Positions 42,314-51,439 of a stretch of DNA of 64,000 nucleotides are shown here, in pieces. How positions within the stretch are numbered: the stretch's first letter is position 1; each line of letters begins with the position of its first letter. Source of the stretch: CAVVAL01 sp963742725 (GTDB taxonomy: Bacteria; Actinomycetota; Actinomycetes; Mycobacteriales; Cryptosporangiaceae); contig CAVUMX010000003.1 in NCBI GenBank assembly GCA_963742725.1, positions 806,001 to 870,000 of the forward strand, written 5' to 3'. The translations under genes were made by a program, and so were the position numbers. The notes beneath the pieces were generated by a model that was not told where the DNA came from, did not search any database, and saw only the letters and a list, made by a program, of their open reading frames with translations.

Positions 42314-43415
42314 GTTGATTGCGCTGGCCGTCGGCGCCGCGCTGATCCTGTCGTTCCCGTCGCTGGCGCCGAACGCGTACATCCTGTCGGCGGGCGTGAT
42401 CATCGCGAACTACGCGGTGCTCGCCACGGCCTGGAACTTCGTCGGCGGCTTCACCGGCTACATCTCGCTCGGCCACGGCGCCCTGTTCGGGCTCGGCGCC
42501 TACGGCACCGGCCTGCTCGTGACGAAGGCCGACGTGCCCAGCTTCGTCGCGTTGTTCGCCGCGGCGGCGATCGTGGGGGCGCTGGCCGTGCCGATCGGGT
42601 TCGCCGCGCTGCGCGTCCGGGGCGCGTCGTTCGTGATCGTGTCGATCGCGCTCGTCCTGATCCTGCTGCTCGTGGCGCAGAGCTGGGGGTCGTTCACCGG
42701 CGGCTCCAACGGCCTGGTCGTGCCCCGCCCGTTCCCTGGCCTGCTGCGCCCCGAGCACCACGAGGTCTTCTACTACCTGTTCGCCGCGCTGCTCGGCGCG
42801 ACGCTGCTGGTGTGGTGGCTCGTCGACCGGTCCGGGTTCGGCATGGGGCTCAAGGCGGTCCGCGAGGACGAGGACAAGGCGCAGGCGCTCGGCGTGCCGA
42901 CGTTCGCGTACAAGCTCATCGCGTTCGTCGTCTCGGCGGTGTTCACCGCGCTCAGCGGCGGCATGTACGCGCTGTGGTTCGGCGACCTCGACCCGATCTT
43001 CCAGTTCTCGATCCTGACCGGCGCGTACATGGTGCTGATGGCGCTGCTCGGCGGGGTCCGGCACCTGTTCGGGCCGCTGCTCGGCGCGCTCGTCGTCGGG
43101 TACGGGCTGGAGTACTTCAAGCTCGAGTACGGCGACACGCCCCTGCACCTCGTGGCCGCCGGCCTGCTGCTCGGCGTCGTCGTGATGTTCATGCCGGACG
43201 GCGTCATCCCGGCGCTGATCAGCCTGTACCGGCGCTTCTTCGGCCCGGAGGAGAGCTCGATCCGCGAGGTGACCGCGGCCGAACTCGCGGAGGAACGGAG
43301 CGCCGCCGCGGTGTCGAAAGCGGATCGACGCGCCGACGAAGTCGGGGCGCGGCGAGACGCGTCGACACCGCATAAAGGCGGCGCGCAGCGAGTGACCCAG
43401 GAGGACAGCAGGTGA
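42297..43415 (+). CDS. HAAT ABC transporter permease, LivM type
   Basis: 372 residues, about ten membrane segments. NYAVLATAWNFVGGFTGYISLGHGALFGLGAY (start near 40), KAVREDEDKAQALGVPTFAYK (cytoplasmic loop near 185) and GGVRHLFGPLLGAL near 255 are typical of LivM. TTG start after GGGG, overlapping the LivH-type gene by 17 bp. The last 55 residues form a charged tail (EEDRS/AADEVG-rich) that is not part of the conserved family and may be a linker or relic. Confidence 0.9.
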   Translation: MRNVSRLIALAVGAALILSFPSLAPNAYILSAGVIIANYAVLATAWNFVGGFTGYISLGHGALFGLGAYGTGLLVTKADVPSFVALFAAAAIVGALAVPIGFAALRVRGASFVIVSIALVLILLLVAQSWGSFTGGSNGLVVPRPFPGLLRPEHHEVFYYLFAALLGATLLVWWLVDRSGFGMGLKAVREDEDKAQALGVPTFAYKLIAFVVSAVFTALSGGMYALWFGDLDPIFQFSILTGAYMVLMALLGGVRHLFGPLLGALVVGYGLEYFKLEYGDTPLHLVAAGLLLGVVVMFMPDGVIPALISLYRRFFGPEESSIREVTAAELAEERSAAAVSKADRRADEVGARRDASTPHKGGAQRVTQEDSR

Positions 43416-44143
43416 CTGTTCTCGAGACGGAGAAGCTGACCAAGCGGTACGGCGGGGTGACGGCGGTCGACGGGGCGTCCGTCAGGTTCCAGCACGGCAA
43501 GGTGAACGCGCTGATCGGGCCGAACGGCTCGGGCAAGACGACGTTCTTCAACTGTGTGACGGGCATGATCCGGCCCGACTCCGGCCGGGTGCGCTACGGC
43601 GACCACGACGTCACCGGGTGGGCGCCGCACCGGGTCGCCCGCGCGGGCATCGGCCGGAGCTTCCAGCTGTGTCGCGTGTTCCCGCGGATGACCGTCCTCG
43701 ACAACCTGCTGGTGGCGGTCCGGCCGGGGAGCCTCGCCGCCCAGGTGCGCAGCTCCCGCAACCGCGCGGAGATCGAGCGGGCGCGGAGCTGGCTGGCGCG
43801 CGTCGGCATCGACCACCTGGAACGGGCCGAGGCGCGGAACCTGTCGTGGGGGCAGCAGAAGCTGCTGGAGATCGCGGGGGTGCTGATGGGTGACCCGGAC
43901 ACGATCCTGCTGGACGAGCCGGCGGGCGGCGTGAACCCGTCGCTGATCGAGCGGATCGGTTCGCTCGTCCGCGACCTGAACGCCGAGGGCCGCACGTTCC
44001 TGATCGTCGAGCACAACATGGACCTCGTCATGAGCCTGTCCGACCATGTCGTCGTCTTCGACCGTGGGCGGCCGATCGCGGCTGGGCCACCGTCGGTCGT
44101 CCGGTCGGACCCGAACGTCCTCGAGGCCTACCTTGGCGTCTGA
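43412..44143 (+). CDS. HAAT ABC transporter ATP-binding protein, LivG type
   Basis: 243 residues. Walker A GPNGSGKTT near 34-42, ABC signature LSWGQQKLLEIAGVL near 147, Walker B ILLDEPAGGVNP near 168, switch His in VEHNMD near 200. The extended loop after Walker A (RPDSGRVRYGDHDVTGWAPH) is the LivG form. GTG overlaps the upstream stop. One of two ATPases that power the importer. Confidence 0.93.
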   Translation: MTVLETEKLTKRYGGVTAVDGASVRFQHGKVNALIGPNGSGKTTFFNCVTGMIRPDSGRVRYGDHDVTGWAPHRVARAGIGRSFQLCRVFPRMTVLDNLLVAVRPGSLAAQVRSSRNRAEIERARSWLARVGIDHLERAEARNLSWGQQKLLEIAGVLMGDPDTILLDEPAGGVNPSLIERIGSLVRDLNAEGRTFLIVEHNMDLVMSLSDHVVVFDRGRPIAAGPPSVVRSDPNVLEAYLGV

Positions 44144-44888
44144 CCTGCTCCTCGAACTGGACGACGTCCACGCCGGATACGGGCGGGCGGCGCTGGTGCT
44201 GCGCGGCCTGACCGTCCAGGTGCCGCCGGGCCGCATCGTCTGCCTGGTGGGGCCGAACGGGGCCGGCAAGTCCACGGTGCTGAAGGTGGCGAGCGGGCTG
44301 CTGGTGCCCCGATCCGGGCGGATCCTCGTCGACGGCCGCGACGTCACCGGGCAACGTCCGCAGCAGATGCTCGCGTCGGGGCTGGCGCACGTCCTGCAGG
44401 GGCACAGCGTGTTCCGCGAGATGACGGTGGCCGAGAACGTGCTGCTCGGCGCGTACACGGTGAAGGACAAGGCCGTCGTCGCCGAGCGGGTCAGGTCCGT
44501 GTGCGAGCTGTTCCCGGTGGTCGGCGAGCGCTGGACGGCCCTCGCCGGGCTGCTCTCCGGCGGCCAGCAGAAGCAGGTGGAGTTCGCGCGGTCGCTCATG
44601 GTCAACCCGAAGGTCGTCCTGCTGGACGAGCCGTCGATGGGGCTCGACCCGAAGACGACGACCACGGTGTTCGAGCAGATCGTCCGGATGCGCGACGCGG
44701 GTACGGCGGTCCTGCTGGTCGAGCAGAACGCCCGGCGGGCCCTGGAGACGGCCGACATCGGGTGCGTCCTGGACCTGGGGAAGGTGCACGTGTCCGGCCC
44801 GGCCGCCGAGCTGCTGGCCGATCCGCAACTGAGCGAGCTCTACCTCGGCGGACGGCCCGCCGAGCCGCCGATCTCGCCGAAGAGGTGA
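44133..44888 (+). CDS. HAAT ABC transporter ATP-binding protein, LivF type
   Basis: 251 residues. Walker A GPNGAGKST near 40, signature LLSGGQQKQVEFARSLM near 145, Walker B VVLLDEPSMGLDPK near 168, VEQNARRALE near 200. The TTG at 44133 fits: it overlaps the LivG-type gene by 11 bp and begins LASDLLLELDDVHAGYG, the usual LivF start. The gene ends 7 bp before the dehydrogenase gene, tying transport to catabolism. Confidence 0.9.
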   Translation: MASDLLLELDDVHAGYGRAALVLRGLTVQVPPGRIVCLVGPNGAGKSTVLKVASGLLVPRSGRILVDGRDVTGQRPQQMLASGLAHVLQGHSVFREMTVAENVLLGAYTVKDKAVVAERVRSVCELFPVVGERWTALAGLLSGGQQKQVEFARSLMVNPKVVLLDEPSMGLDPKTTTTVFEQIVRMRDAGTAVLLVEQNARRALETADIGCVLDLGKVHVSGPAAELLADPQLSELYLGGRPAEPPISPKR

Positions 44889-44895
44889 CGGGGAA

Positions 44896-46032
44896 ATGGC
44901 CACCCGCAACATCCGTATCGTCATGAACGGCGTCACCGGACGCATGGGGTACCGGCAGCACCTGCTCCGGTCGATCCTCGCGATCCGGGACGAGGGCGGC
45001 GTGGTGCTCCCGGGCGGCGACCGGCTCCAGGTCGAGCCGGTGATCGTCGGCCGCAACGAGGACAAGCTCGCCCGCATCGCCCGCGCGCACGGCATCGCCG
45101 AGTACACGACCGATCTCGGCGCCGCGCTCGCCGACGAGAGCACAGGCGTCTACTTCGACTCCCTGGTGACGGGCGAGCGCAAGAAGGCGATCCTCGCCGC
45201 GATCGAGGCCGGGAAGCACATCTACACGGAGAAGCCGATCGCCGAGTCCGTCGCCGACGGGCGCGAACTGGCCGAGGCCGCGGGGGCCGCCGGCATCGTG
45301 AACGGCGTCGTCCACGACAAGCTCTTCCTCCCCGGACTGGTGAAGCTGAAGCGACTTGTCGACGCGGGCTTCTTCGGCCGCATCCTGTCCGTGCGGGGCG
45401 AGTTCGGCTACTGGGTGTTCGAGGGCGACGGGCAGCCCGCGCAGCGGCCGAGCTGGAACTACCGTGCCGAGGACGGCGGCGGCATCGTCCTGGACATGTT
45501 CTGCCACTGGAACTACGTCCTGGAGAACCTGTTCGGGCGCGTGGACGCCGTCACCGCGCGGGCCGTCACGCACATCCCGCAGCGCTGGGACGAGGACGGC
45601 AACGCCTACGACGCAACCGCCGACGACGCCGCCTACGCGATCTTCGAACTGGACGGCGGCGTGATCGCGCAGGTCAACTCGTCCTGGGCGGTACGGGTCG
45701 ACCGGGGCGAGCTGGTGGAGTTCCAGGTGGACGGCGTGCTCGGATCGGCGGTCGCCGGCCTGTTCGGCTGCAAGGTCCAGCCCCGCGTGGCGACGCCGAA
45801 GCCCGTGTGGAACCCCGACGTCCGGACCGACATGGACTTCCGCGCGCAGTGGCAGCAGGTCCCCGACAACCAGGACTTCACCAACGGGTTCCGCGCCCAG
45901 TGGGAGCAGTTCCTCACAGACGTGGCGCTCGGCCGTCCGCACCCGTACGACCTCGCCGCCGGTGTGCGCGGGCTCGAACTGGCCGAGGCAGGACTGCGGT
46001 CGTCCGCCGAGGGACGGCGGGTGGCGCTGTGA
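44896..46032 (+). CDS. Gfo/Idh/MocA family NAD(P)-dependent oxidoreductase
   Basis: 378 residues. An N-terminal Rossmann fold (RIVMNGVTGRMGYRQHLL, near 6-24), the lysine motif of the family in HIYTEKPIAES near 108-118, and a C-terminal beta-sheet domain with DGGGIVLDMFCHWNYVLE carrying the catalytic His region. Such enzymes oxidise sugars, inositols or 3-keto-sugars. Position in an operon with an importer, a DUF993 protein and a TIM-barrel isomerase indicates a first or second oxidation step after uptake; the substrate is not deducible. Confidence 0.88.
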   Translation: MATRNIRIVMNGVTGRMGYRQHLLRSILAIRDEGGVVLPGGDRLQVEPVIVGRNEDKLARIARAHGIAEYTTDLGAALADESTGVYFDSLVTGERKKAILAAIEAGKHIYTEKPIAESVADGRELAEAAGAAGIVNGVVHDKLFLPGLVKLKRLVDAGFFGRILSVRGEFGYWVFEGDGQPAQRPSWNYRAEDGGGIVLDMFCHWNYVLENLFGRVDAVTARAVTHIPQRWDEDGNAYDATADDAAYAIFELDGGVIAQVNSSWAVRVDRGELVEFQVDGVLGSAVAGLFGCKVQPRVATPKPVWNPDVRTDMDFRAQWQQVPDNQDFTNGFRAQWEQFLTDVALGRPHPYDLAAGVRGLELAEAGLRSSAEGRRVAL

Positions 46033-47177
46033 AGATCCCGGTGTCCGGGGGCGGCTGGCGGACGGTCGAGCTGGCCGAGCCGCGCGCCTGGGCCGAACAC
46101 CCGGAACCGTTCGGGTCGCGGGTGGCGTTCGCGGCGGCGCACGTCGTGGCCGATCCGCTCGCGGAGAACGTGCCGGGCGCGCCCGCGGTCCTGGACTGGG
46201 ACGCGACGCTCGCGTTCCGCCGGCACCTGTTCCGGTACGGATTCGGCGTCGCCGAGGCGATGGACACCGCGCAGCGCAACATGGGCCTCGACTGGCCGGC
46301 CGTGCAGGAACTGGTCCGCCGCAGCGCCGCCCAGGCCGCGGACGTCGGGGCGCGGATCGCCTCCGGCGCCGGCACGGACCACCGCACGGATCTGTCCACG
46401 GTGAACGACGTCATCGGCGCGTACCGGGAGCAGGTCGCGTTCGTGGAGGGCACCGGATCCCAGGTGATCCTCATGGCCTCGCGGCATCTCGCGGCGCTGG
46501 CGGCAGGCCCCGACGACTACCTCAGCGCCTACGACGCGGTACTGGGCGAGGTGAGCGAGCCGGTGATCCTGCACTGGCTCGGTGAGGCGTTCGATCCCCA
46601 GCTACGGGGGTATTGGGGATCGGACGACCTCGCCGCGGCGACCGCCACGTTCCTCGACCTGGTGGCCGCGCACGCGCCGAAGGTCGACGGCGTGAAGGTG
46701 TCGCTGCTGTCCGCCGAGCACGAGGTGGGCCTGCGCGCCGCGCTGCCGGACGGCGTCCGCCTCTACACCGGCGACGACTTCCACTACCCGGAGCTGATCC
46801 GCGGCGACGGCACCCACCACTCGGACGCCCTTCTCGGAGCGCTGGCCGCGATCGCCCCGGCCGCGTCGGCGGCGCTGGCCGCGCTCGACGCCGGCGACCT
46901 CGACGCCTACGACGCGGAGATGGCGCCGACCCTCGCGCTGTCGCGGCACATCTTCGCGCCGCCCACCTTCTACTACAAGACGGGGATCGCGTTCCTGGCC
47001 TGGCTGACCGGCCACCAGGACGGCTTCGCGATGGTCGGCGGGTTGCAGGCCGCCCGGTCGGTCACGCACCTGTCGACGATCTTCGCGCTGGCGAACGACG
47101 CCCGGTTGTTGCCGGATCCTGACCTTGCCGCGCACCGTCTCGGCCTTATGCTCGCTGCGGCCGGGATAGCTCCGTGA
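46029..47177 (+). CDS. DUF993 family protein (dihydrodipicolinate-synthase-like TIM barrel)
   Basis: 382 residues. The GTG at 46029 overlaps the dehydrogenase stop (GTGA). Recognised as DUF993 from RVAFAAAHVVADPLAEN, DWDATLAFRRHLFRYGFGVAEAMDTAQRNMGLDW (start near 50), a Lys in VDGVKVSLLS near 220 (a possible Schiff-base lysine) and GDDFHYPELIRGDG. The family is remotely related to aldolases of the DapA group and has no settled activity. Genetic linkage suggests cleavage or isomerisation of a keto-sugar produced by the neighbouring dehydrogenase. Confidence 0.82.
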   Translation: MKIPVSGGGWRTVELAEPRAWAEHPEPFGSRVAFAAAHVVADPLAENVPGAPAVLDWDATLAFRRHLFRYGFGVAEAMDTAQRNMGLDWPAVQELVRRSAAQAADVGARIASGAGTDHRTDLSTVNDVIGAYREQVAFVEGTGSQVILMASRHLAALAAGPDDYLSAYDAVLGEVSEPVILHWLGEAFDPQLRGYWGSDDLAAATATFLDLVAAHAPKVDGVKVSLLSAEHEVGLRAALPDGVRLYTGDDFHYPELIRGDGTHHSDALLGALAAIAPAASAALAALDAGDLDAYDAEMAPTLALSRHIFAPPTFYYKTGIAFLAWLTGHQDGFAMVGGLQAARSVTHLSTIFALANDARLLPDPDLAAHRLGLMLAAAGIAP

Positions 47178-47195
47178 TCTTCGCGTGGGGGCGCT

Positions 47196-48080
47196 GTGAT
47201 TTTTGACGTACCGAGCGGCCAGGCGGCGACCATGGACACGCCCGAACCGGGGGATCCGCGCCTGGCGCGGTTGTCGCTGAACCAGCGCACCACCGCCGGA
47301 TGGTCCGTCCGCGAGGCCATCGACGGCGCGGTCGCGGCGGGCCTCGGCTCGATCGGGCTGTGGCGCGAGCCGGTGGCGGTGGCGGGCGTGGAGACCGTCG
47401 GGAGCTGGCTCAAGAGCGCCGGACTGCGCGTCTCGTCGCTGTGCCGGGGCGGGTTCTTCACCGCGAGCGAACCGGCCGCGTGGAAGGCCGCCCTGGACGA
47501 CAACCGCGCGGCGATCGACGAGACGGCCGCGTTGCGGGCGGGCGTCCTGGTCCTCGTGCCGGGCGGGATGCCGGACAAGGACCTCCCGGGCGCGCGGCAA
47601 CGCGTCCTGGACGCGCTCGGCGAGCTGGCACCGTACGCGCGCGAGCGGGGTGTCCGGCTCGGCATCGAACCGATGAACCCGATCTTCGCGGCCGACCGGG
47701 GCGTGGTCTCCACGCTCGCCCAGGCGCTCGACATGGCCGAGCAGTTCCCGGCCGAGGTGGTCGGCGTCGTCGTCGACACGTACCACCTGTGGTGGGAGCC
47801 TGGCATCGAGGAGCAGATCGTCCGCGCCGGCGCGCGGATCCTCAGCTACCAGGTGTGCGACTGGATCACGCCGCTGCCGGCCGACACCCTGCTCGGGCGC
47901 GGCATGATGGGCGACGGGCACATCGACTTCCCCGCGTTCACCCGCGAGGTGGCGGCGGCCGGGTACACCGGCGACGTCGAGGTCGAGATCTTCAACGCCG
48001 ATGTCTGGGCCGCCGCTCCCGCGGATGTCGTGGCGACGATGGCCCGCCGCTACGCCACGCTGGTAGAGCCGTACCTCTAG
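47196..48080 (+). CDS. Sugar phosphate isomerase/epimerase family TIM barrel
   Basis: 294 residues, AP-endonuclease-2 superfamily. Metal ligands fit: Glu in LGIEPMNP near 157, Asp and His in VVDTYHLWWEP near 190, Asp and His in MGDGHIDFPAF near 240, Glu in VEVEIFN near 264. Members epimerise or isomerise sugars, keto-sugars or inosose. Last gene of the plus-strand operon, 18 bp after the DUF993 gene; GTG 47196 follows GTGGGGG. It ends 3 bp from the convergent ThuA gene. Confidence 0.87.
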   Translation: MIFDVPSGQAATMDTPEPGDPRLARLSLNQRTTAGWSVREAIDGAVAAGLGSIGLWREPVAVAGVETVGSWLKSAGLRVSSLCRGGFFTASEPAAWKAALDDNRAAIDETAALRAGVLVLVPGGMPDKDLPGARQRVLDALGELAPYARERGVRLGIEPMNPIFAADRGVVSTLAQALDMAEQFPAEVVGVVVDTYHLWWEPGIEEQIVRAGARILSYQVCDWITPLPADTLLGRGMMGDGHIDFPAFTREVAAAGYTGDVEVEIFNADVWAAAPADVVATMARRYATLVEPYL

Positions 48081-48083
48081 CTT

Positions 48084-49019
48084 CTAGCGGCAGAACGGGG
48101 CTGCGCCGATCGCGCTGAGGATCCCGCCCATCACGTGCGCCTTGAAGTGCTCGCCGCCGGCGATCGGCGGATCGGTGTAGTCGCCGCTGTCATGGCCGAG
48201 CGACGTCACCCACGAGCGGCCGCCGTCGTAGTACTGGCACCAGCTCAGCGGATGGTGACGGCCGTGACCGGGATGGCCGTTGAATCCGCGCCCCTCGCCG
48301 GCAGAGCCGGGTTCAAGTGCGAGCAGCTCACGAACGTCCGTAGGGAAGGGTTCGAGGTTGTAGAACTCGTCCTTGAACGCCCACTGGCGTGGCAGGTCGC
48401 GGGTGGACACGTCGCGGCGGTTGGTGGTGCGGACGACACCGTCGCGGTGCGGGCCGTGGTCGTAGAAGGCGGCGTTGCCGAGCAGACCCAGGAAGTACGG
48501 CCAGTGGTACTCGGTGCCGAGCGTGTTGTGGATCGCGACGAACCCGCCGCCCGCCCGCATGTACTGCATGAGGCTGGTCTGCGCCGAGTCGTCGAGGATG
48601 TCCCGGGACGTGCTGAGGAACACCACGCCGTCGTACCGGAGCAGCTTGCCGGGGGAGTCGAGCTGCGCGACGTCCTCGGTCCAGTCGGCGGCGACGCCGC
48701 GTTCGCCCGCCCACCGGACGAGCGCCTTCTGGGCGACGTTCGCCTCGCCCAGCGGGGGGTTCAGGCCGGGCGGGAGCACCGGCCCGAGATGGGCGTGCCG
48801 GGACGAGCCGGTGCGGCTGTACACGAGGATCCGCTGCGCCGGATCACGCCGGAACGCGGTGTCCCACTCGCGGTAGCAGCGCGGATCCAGGCCATGGCAC
48901 GGCCCGGAGGCGTCGCGCGGGTGCGGACCGCGCGACGCCTCGGTCGGGGGCGCCAGCTGCACCGCGAGCAGCGCGACGACCGCGCCCGCGATGCTCACCG
49001 GCAGCCAGCGCGGGTTCAC
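48084..49019 (-). CDS. ThuA-domain secreted/anchored protein
   Basis: 311 residues. N-terminal membrane segment or signal (VSIAGAVVALLAVQLAPP). The ThuA fold (class-I amidotransferase-like) shows ILVYSRTGSSRH, YDGVVFLSTSRDILDD, GGGFVAIHNTLGTEYHWPYF and HPLSWCQYYDGGRSWVTSLGHD (start near 262). ThuA homologues act on sugars, e.g. 3-keto-trehalose in the rhizobial ThuAB system. Coupled to the preceding gene (GTGA), so it should be exported together with the PQQ-fold protein, which suggests extracytoplasmic processing of the same carbohydrate. Confidence 0.85.
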   Translation of the reverse strand: MNPRWLPVSIAGAVVALLAVQLAPPTEASRGPHPRDASGPCHGLDPRCYREWDTAFRRDPAQRILVYSRTGSSRHAHLGPVLPPGLNPPLGEANVAQKALVRWAGERGVAADWTEDVAQLDSPGKLLRYDGVVFLSTSRDILDDSAQTSLMQYMRAGGGFVAIHNTLGTEYHWPYFLGLLGNAAFYDHGPHRDGVVRTTNRRDVSTRDLPRQWAFKDEFYNLEPFPTDVRELLALEPGSAGEGRGFNGHPGHGRHHPLSWCQYYDGGRSWVTSLGHDSGDYTDPPIAGGEHFKAHVMGGILSAIGAAPFCR

Positions 49020-51409
49020 GGCTTGGCCGTCGTCGCGCGGCGGTACTGCTGGCCGATCTCGGCGGCCGACGCCGACCGGTCCAGGAACATCAGGCTGTCC
49101 ATCCGGCAGTTGCACGGATTGTTCTCCCGCGTGTTCTGCGGGAAGCTGCCGCCGATCTTGATGCCGCGCGGATCGGTGGGGGAGGCACGGTGCCTGCCCG
49201 GCCCGCCCACCTCCCACGGGTCGCCGGCCAGGACGTAGGACCCGTCGAGCCGCTCGCCGTTGCGGTACAGGGCCATCGTGCCCTTGCTGAAGTCGAACGT
49301 GGCGGCGAGGAACACCCACTCGTTCTGCGGCAGGATCTCCTGCCACGGCGCGCTCGCCGCGAACGTCTGGGAGCTCTTGCCGTCCAGGCGCCGGCCGAGC
49401 GCCACGACCTTCAGCTCGCCGTTCACGTTGATCAGCTCCAGCAGCGCCCGCACGCCGTGCCCGTCGGAGTCGCCCGACAGCACGCCGGCCAGGCCGATCG
49501 CGCCGAAGAAGTCGTCCGGGTTGGCCGAGTTCGAGTTGGGGCTCGGGTTCTGGCCGGTCATCTTGAACCAGCCCATGACCGTCGTGCCCTGCACGCCGTT
49601 GAAGGCGTTCAGGGTCGGGACGCCCGTGGCCGAGTACACACCGGCCTTGTGGTCGTCGTTGCCGGCCGTCGTCGGGTTGACCTGCTGGAGTTGCAGCGAG
49701 CCGCGGCTGTGCGGGTACGCGCCGTCGGAGTTGCGCATCGCCTGGCCGCCGTTGATGAGCGCGATGTCCGTGCCGGAGCGGCCCTGGTCGGCCTCCAGCG
49801 CCGGGTTGCCGCGCACCGGGTGCTCGAAGTCGTAGTACGCGACGAGGTTCCGCTTGAGGGACGGCGCCACGTCCGGCTGGTGGGGGAGTCGCCTGGTGCC
49901 GGTGACCTTCCAGATCTTGCCGTTCGCCTTGGACAGGACGTACAGCTCGCCGGCCGCGTCCTGGCCGAAGCGCAGGTCGACGCGGACGTGGTCGCCGGCC
50001 AGGTCCATCATCGTGACGCGCTTGCCTGCGGCGTCCAGGAGCTGGAGCTCGTCGATCCGCGCGAGCGGGCCGCCCCGGCGCATCTCGCGCGTGTCGGTCG
50101 CGAAGATGTTGCCGCGCACGTCCTCGCCGAACAGGTACCTGCCGCGCAGCGCCGGCAGCTTGTGGCCCCGGTAGACGAAGCCGCCGATGACGCCGTAACC
50201 CTGGTCACGGCACGGCGGCGTGCCGGGCGGGCGCTCGTGGTCGTAGCCGGCGACGGGGTACGTGTAGCCGAACTGGGCGTCGTCCGCCGGCAGCGGGTAG
50301 ACGCTGCACGTCGGGTCGCCCTCCTTGATGACGAACGGGCCCTCACGCTCGGTCCAGCCGAAGTTGTCGCCGGCGCGGACCTCGTAGATCGCCTCGACGT
50401 TGTGCTCGCCGATCACGCCCAGGAACATGCGGTGGTGCTTGCGGTGCCGCTCCGCGCCTCCACTGGCCGTGGTGCCGGCGTTCGGGGTGCCGGCCGCGGC
50501 GTGGGTCCAGGTCGCCTGGGCGTCCCAGCTGAAGCGGTGCGGGTTGCGGAGGCCGTAGGCGTAGATCTCGCCGAGCGCGCCGGGCCGGCCGACGAACGGG
50601 TTCGACGCCGGGATGCCGTAGCGGCCGGTCGGGCCGTTGGTGCCGAGCGGGTCGACGCGCAGGATCTTGCCGGTCGGCATCCCCAGGTTCTGGGCGTCCT
50701 GGCCCGAGACACCCGCGCCGCCATCGCCGACCGCGACGTACAGCAGGCCGTAGTCCGGGTCGTGGCGGGTGGCGTGCCGGTTGAAGTCGGCCTGCTGGAT
50801 GCCGTGGAAGAAGTTCCGCAGCGCCAGCCGCAGCACCTCGCGGCGGGTGCCGACGAAGGTGTCGGCGGCCGGGTTCGCCGCCGTCCACTCGATGACGACG
50901 CCGTGCACCTGCGGGTTCGCCTGGGGCGGCAGGTCAGGGGTCTTCGTGAGCGCGTCGCGGGCCTCGCTGTGCACGGTGTAGAACTTGCCGTTGCGCTTGA
51001 AGTCCGGGTGGAACGCGGCGAAGCCGAAGCCGCTGCCGATGCCGCGGTGCGACCAGAAGTCCGGCCCCACGGCTGCCTTGAGATCGAGATACGGCGTCGG
51101 CGTCCCGTCGCGGACGAGGTAGAGCATGCCGTTCAGGTCGGGCACCGCCATGCGGCGCGAACCGTCCGGCAGCTCGCTCAGGTAGTTGATGCGGGCGTGC
51201 CGCATGATCCGCGGATCCGTCGGCGCCGGGTCGGGCTCCGACTTCGGGAACTGCGCGTACTCGGTGAGGGTCAGCGCGAGCTGGGACTGGACCGGGTCCT
51301 GCGGGATCGGATCCGCGATCGGATCGTCAGCGCGCGCTGCCGGTGGCGCCACGAATGTGGCCAGCAGGACGGCCACCACCGTCGGTAAGCACCATCTGGA
51401 CTTGGTCAT
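49016..51409 (-). CDS. Secreted PQQ-dependent sugar dehydrogenase-fold protein with LamG-like domain
   Basis: 797 residues. Signal peptide to about 28 (PPAARADDP). Residues 60-500 form a glucose/sorbosone dehydrogenase propeller: GSGFGFAAFHPDF, LLYVAVGDGGAGVSGQDAQNLG, GKILRVDPLG, EIYAYGLRNPHRFSWD and GEDVRGNIFATD. Residues 520-790 are a concanavalin-like LamG domain (LVAYYDFEHPV, FVSGG-type strands, FLAATFDFSKGTMALYRNGERLDGS beginning near 700). Expected to oxidise an aldose outside the cell with the lectin-like domain binding polymer. ATG 51409 follows GGGGGCGG. Expressed from a promoter with three LacI operators. Confidence 0.9.
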   Translation of the reverse strand: MTKSRWCLPTVVAVLLATFVAPPAARADDPIADPIPQDPVQSQLALTLTEYAQFPKSEPDPAPTDPRIMRHARINYLSELPDGSRRMAVPDLNGMLYLVRDGTPTPYLDLKAAVGPDFWSHRGIGSGFGFAAFHPDFKRNGKFYTVHSEARDALTKTPDLPPQANPQVHGVVIEWTAANPAADTFVGTRREVLRLALRNFFHGIQQADFNRHATRHDPDYGLLYVAVGDGGAGVSGQDAQNLGMPTGKILRVDPLGTNGPTGRYGIPASNPFVGRPGALGEIYAYGLRNPHRFSWDAQATWTHAAAGTPNAGTTASGGAERHRKHHRMFLGVIGEHNVEAIYEVRAGDNFGWTEREGPFVIKEGDPTCSVYPLPADDAQFGYTYPVAGYDHERPPGTPPCRDQGYGVIGGFVYRGHKLPALRGRYLFGEDVRGNIFATDTREMRRGGPLARIDELQLLDAAGKRVTMMDLAGDHVRVDLRFGQDAAGELYVLSKANGKIWKVTGTRRLPHQPDVAPSLKRNLVAYYDFEHPVRGNPALEADQGRSGTDIALINGGQAMRNSDGAYPHSRGSLQLQQVNPTTAGNDDHKAGVYSATGVPTLNAFNGVQGTTVMGWFKMTGQNPSPNSNSANPDDFFGAIGLAGVLSGDSDGHGVRALLELINVNGELKVVALGRRLDGKSSQTFAASAPWQEILPQNEWVFLAATFDFSKGTMALYRNGERLDGSYVLAGDPWEVGGPGRHRASPTDPRGIKIGGSFPQNTRENNPCNCRMDSLMFLDRSASAAEIGQQYRRATTAKP

Positions 51410-51439
51410 GCCGCCCCCACCCATCGGTCGTCAGGGTTC

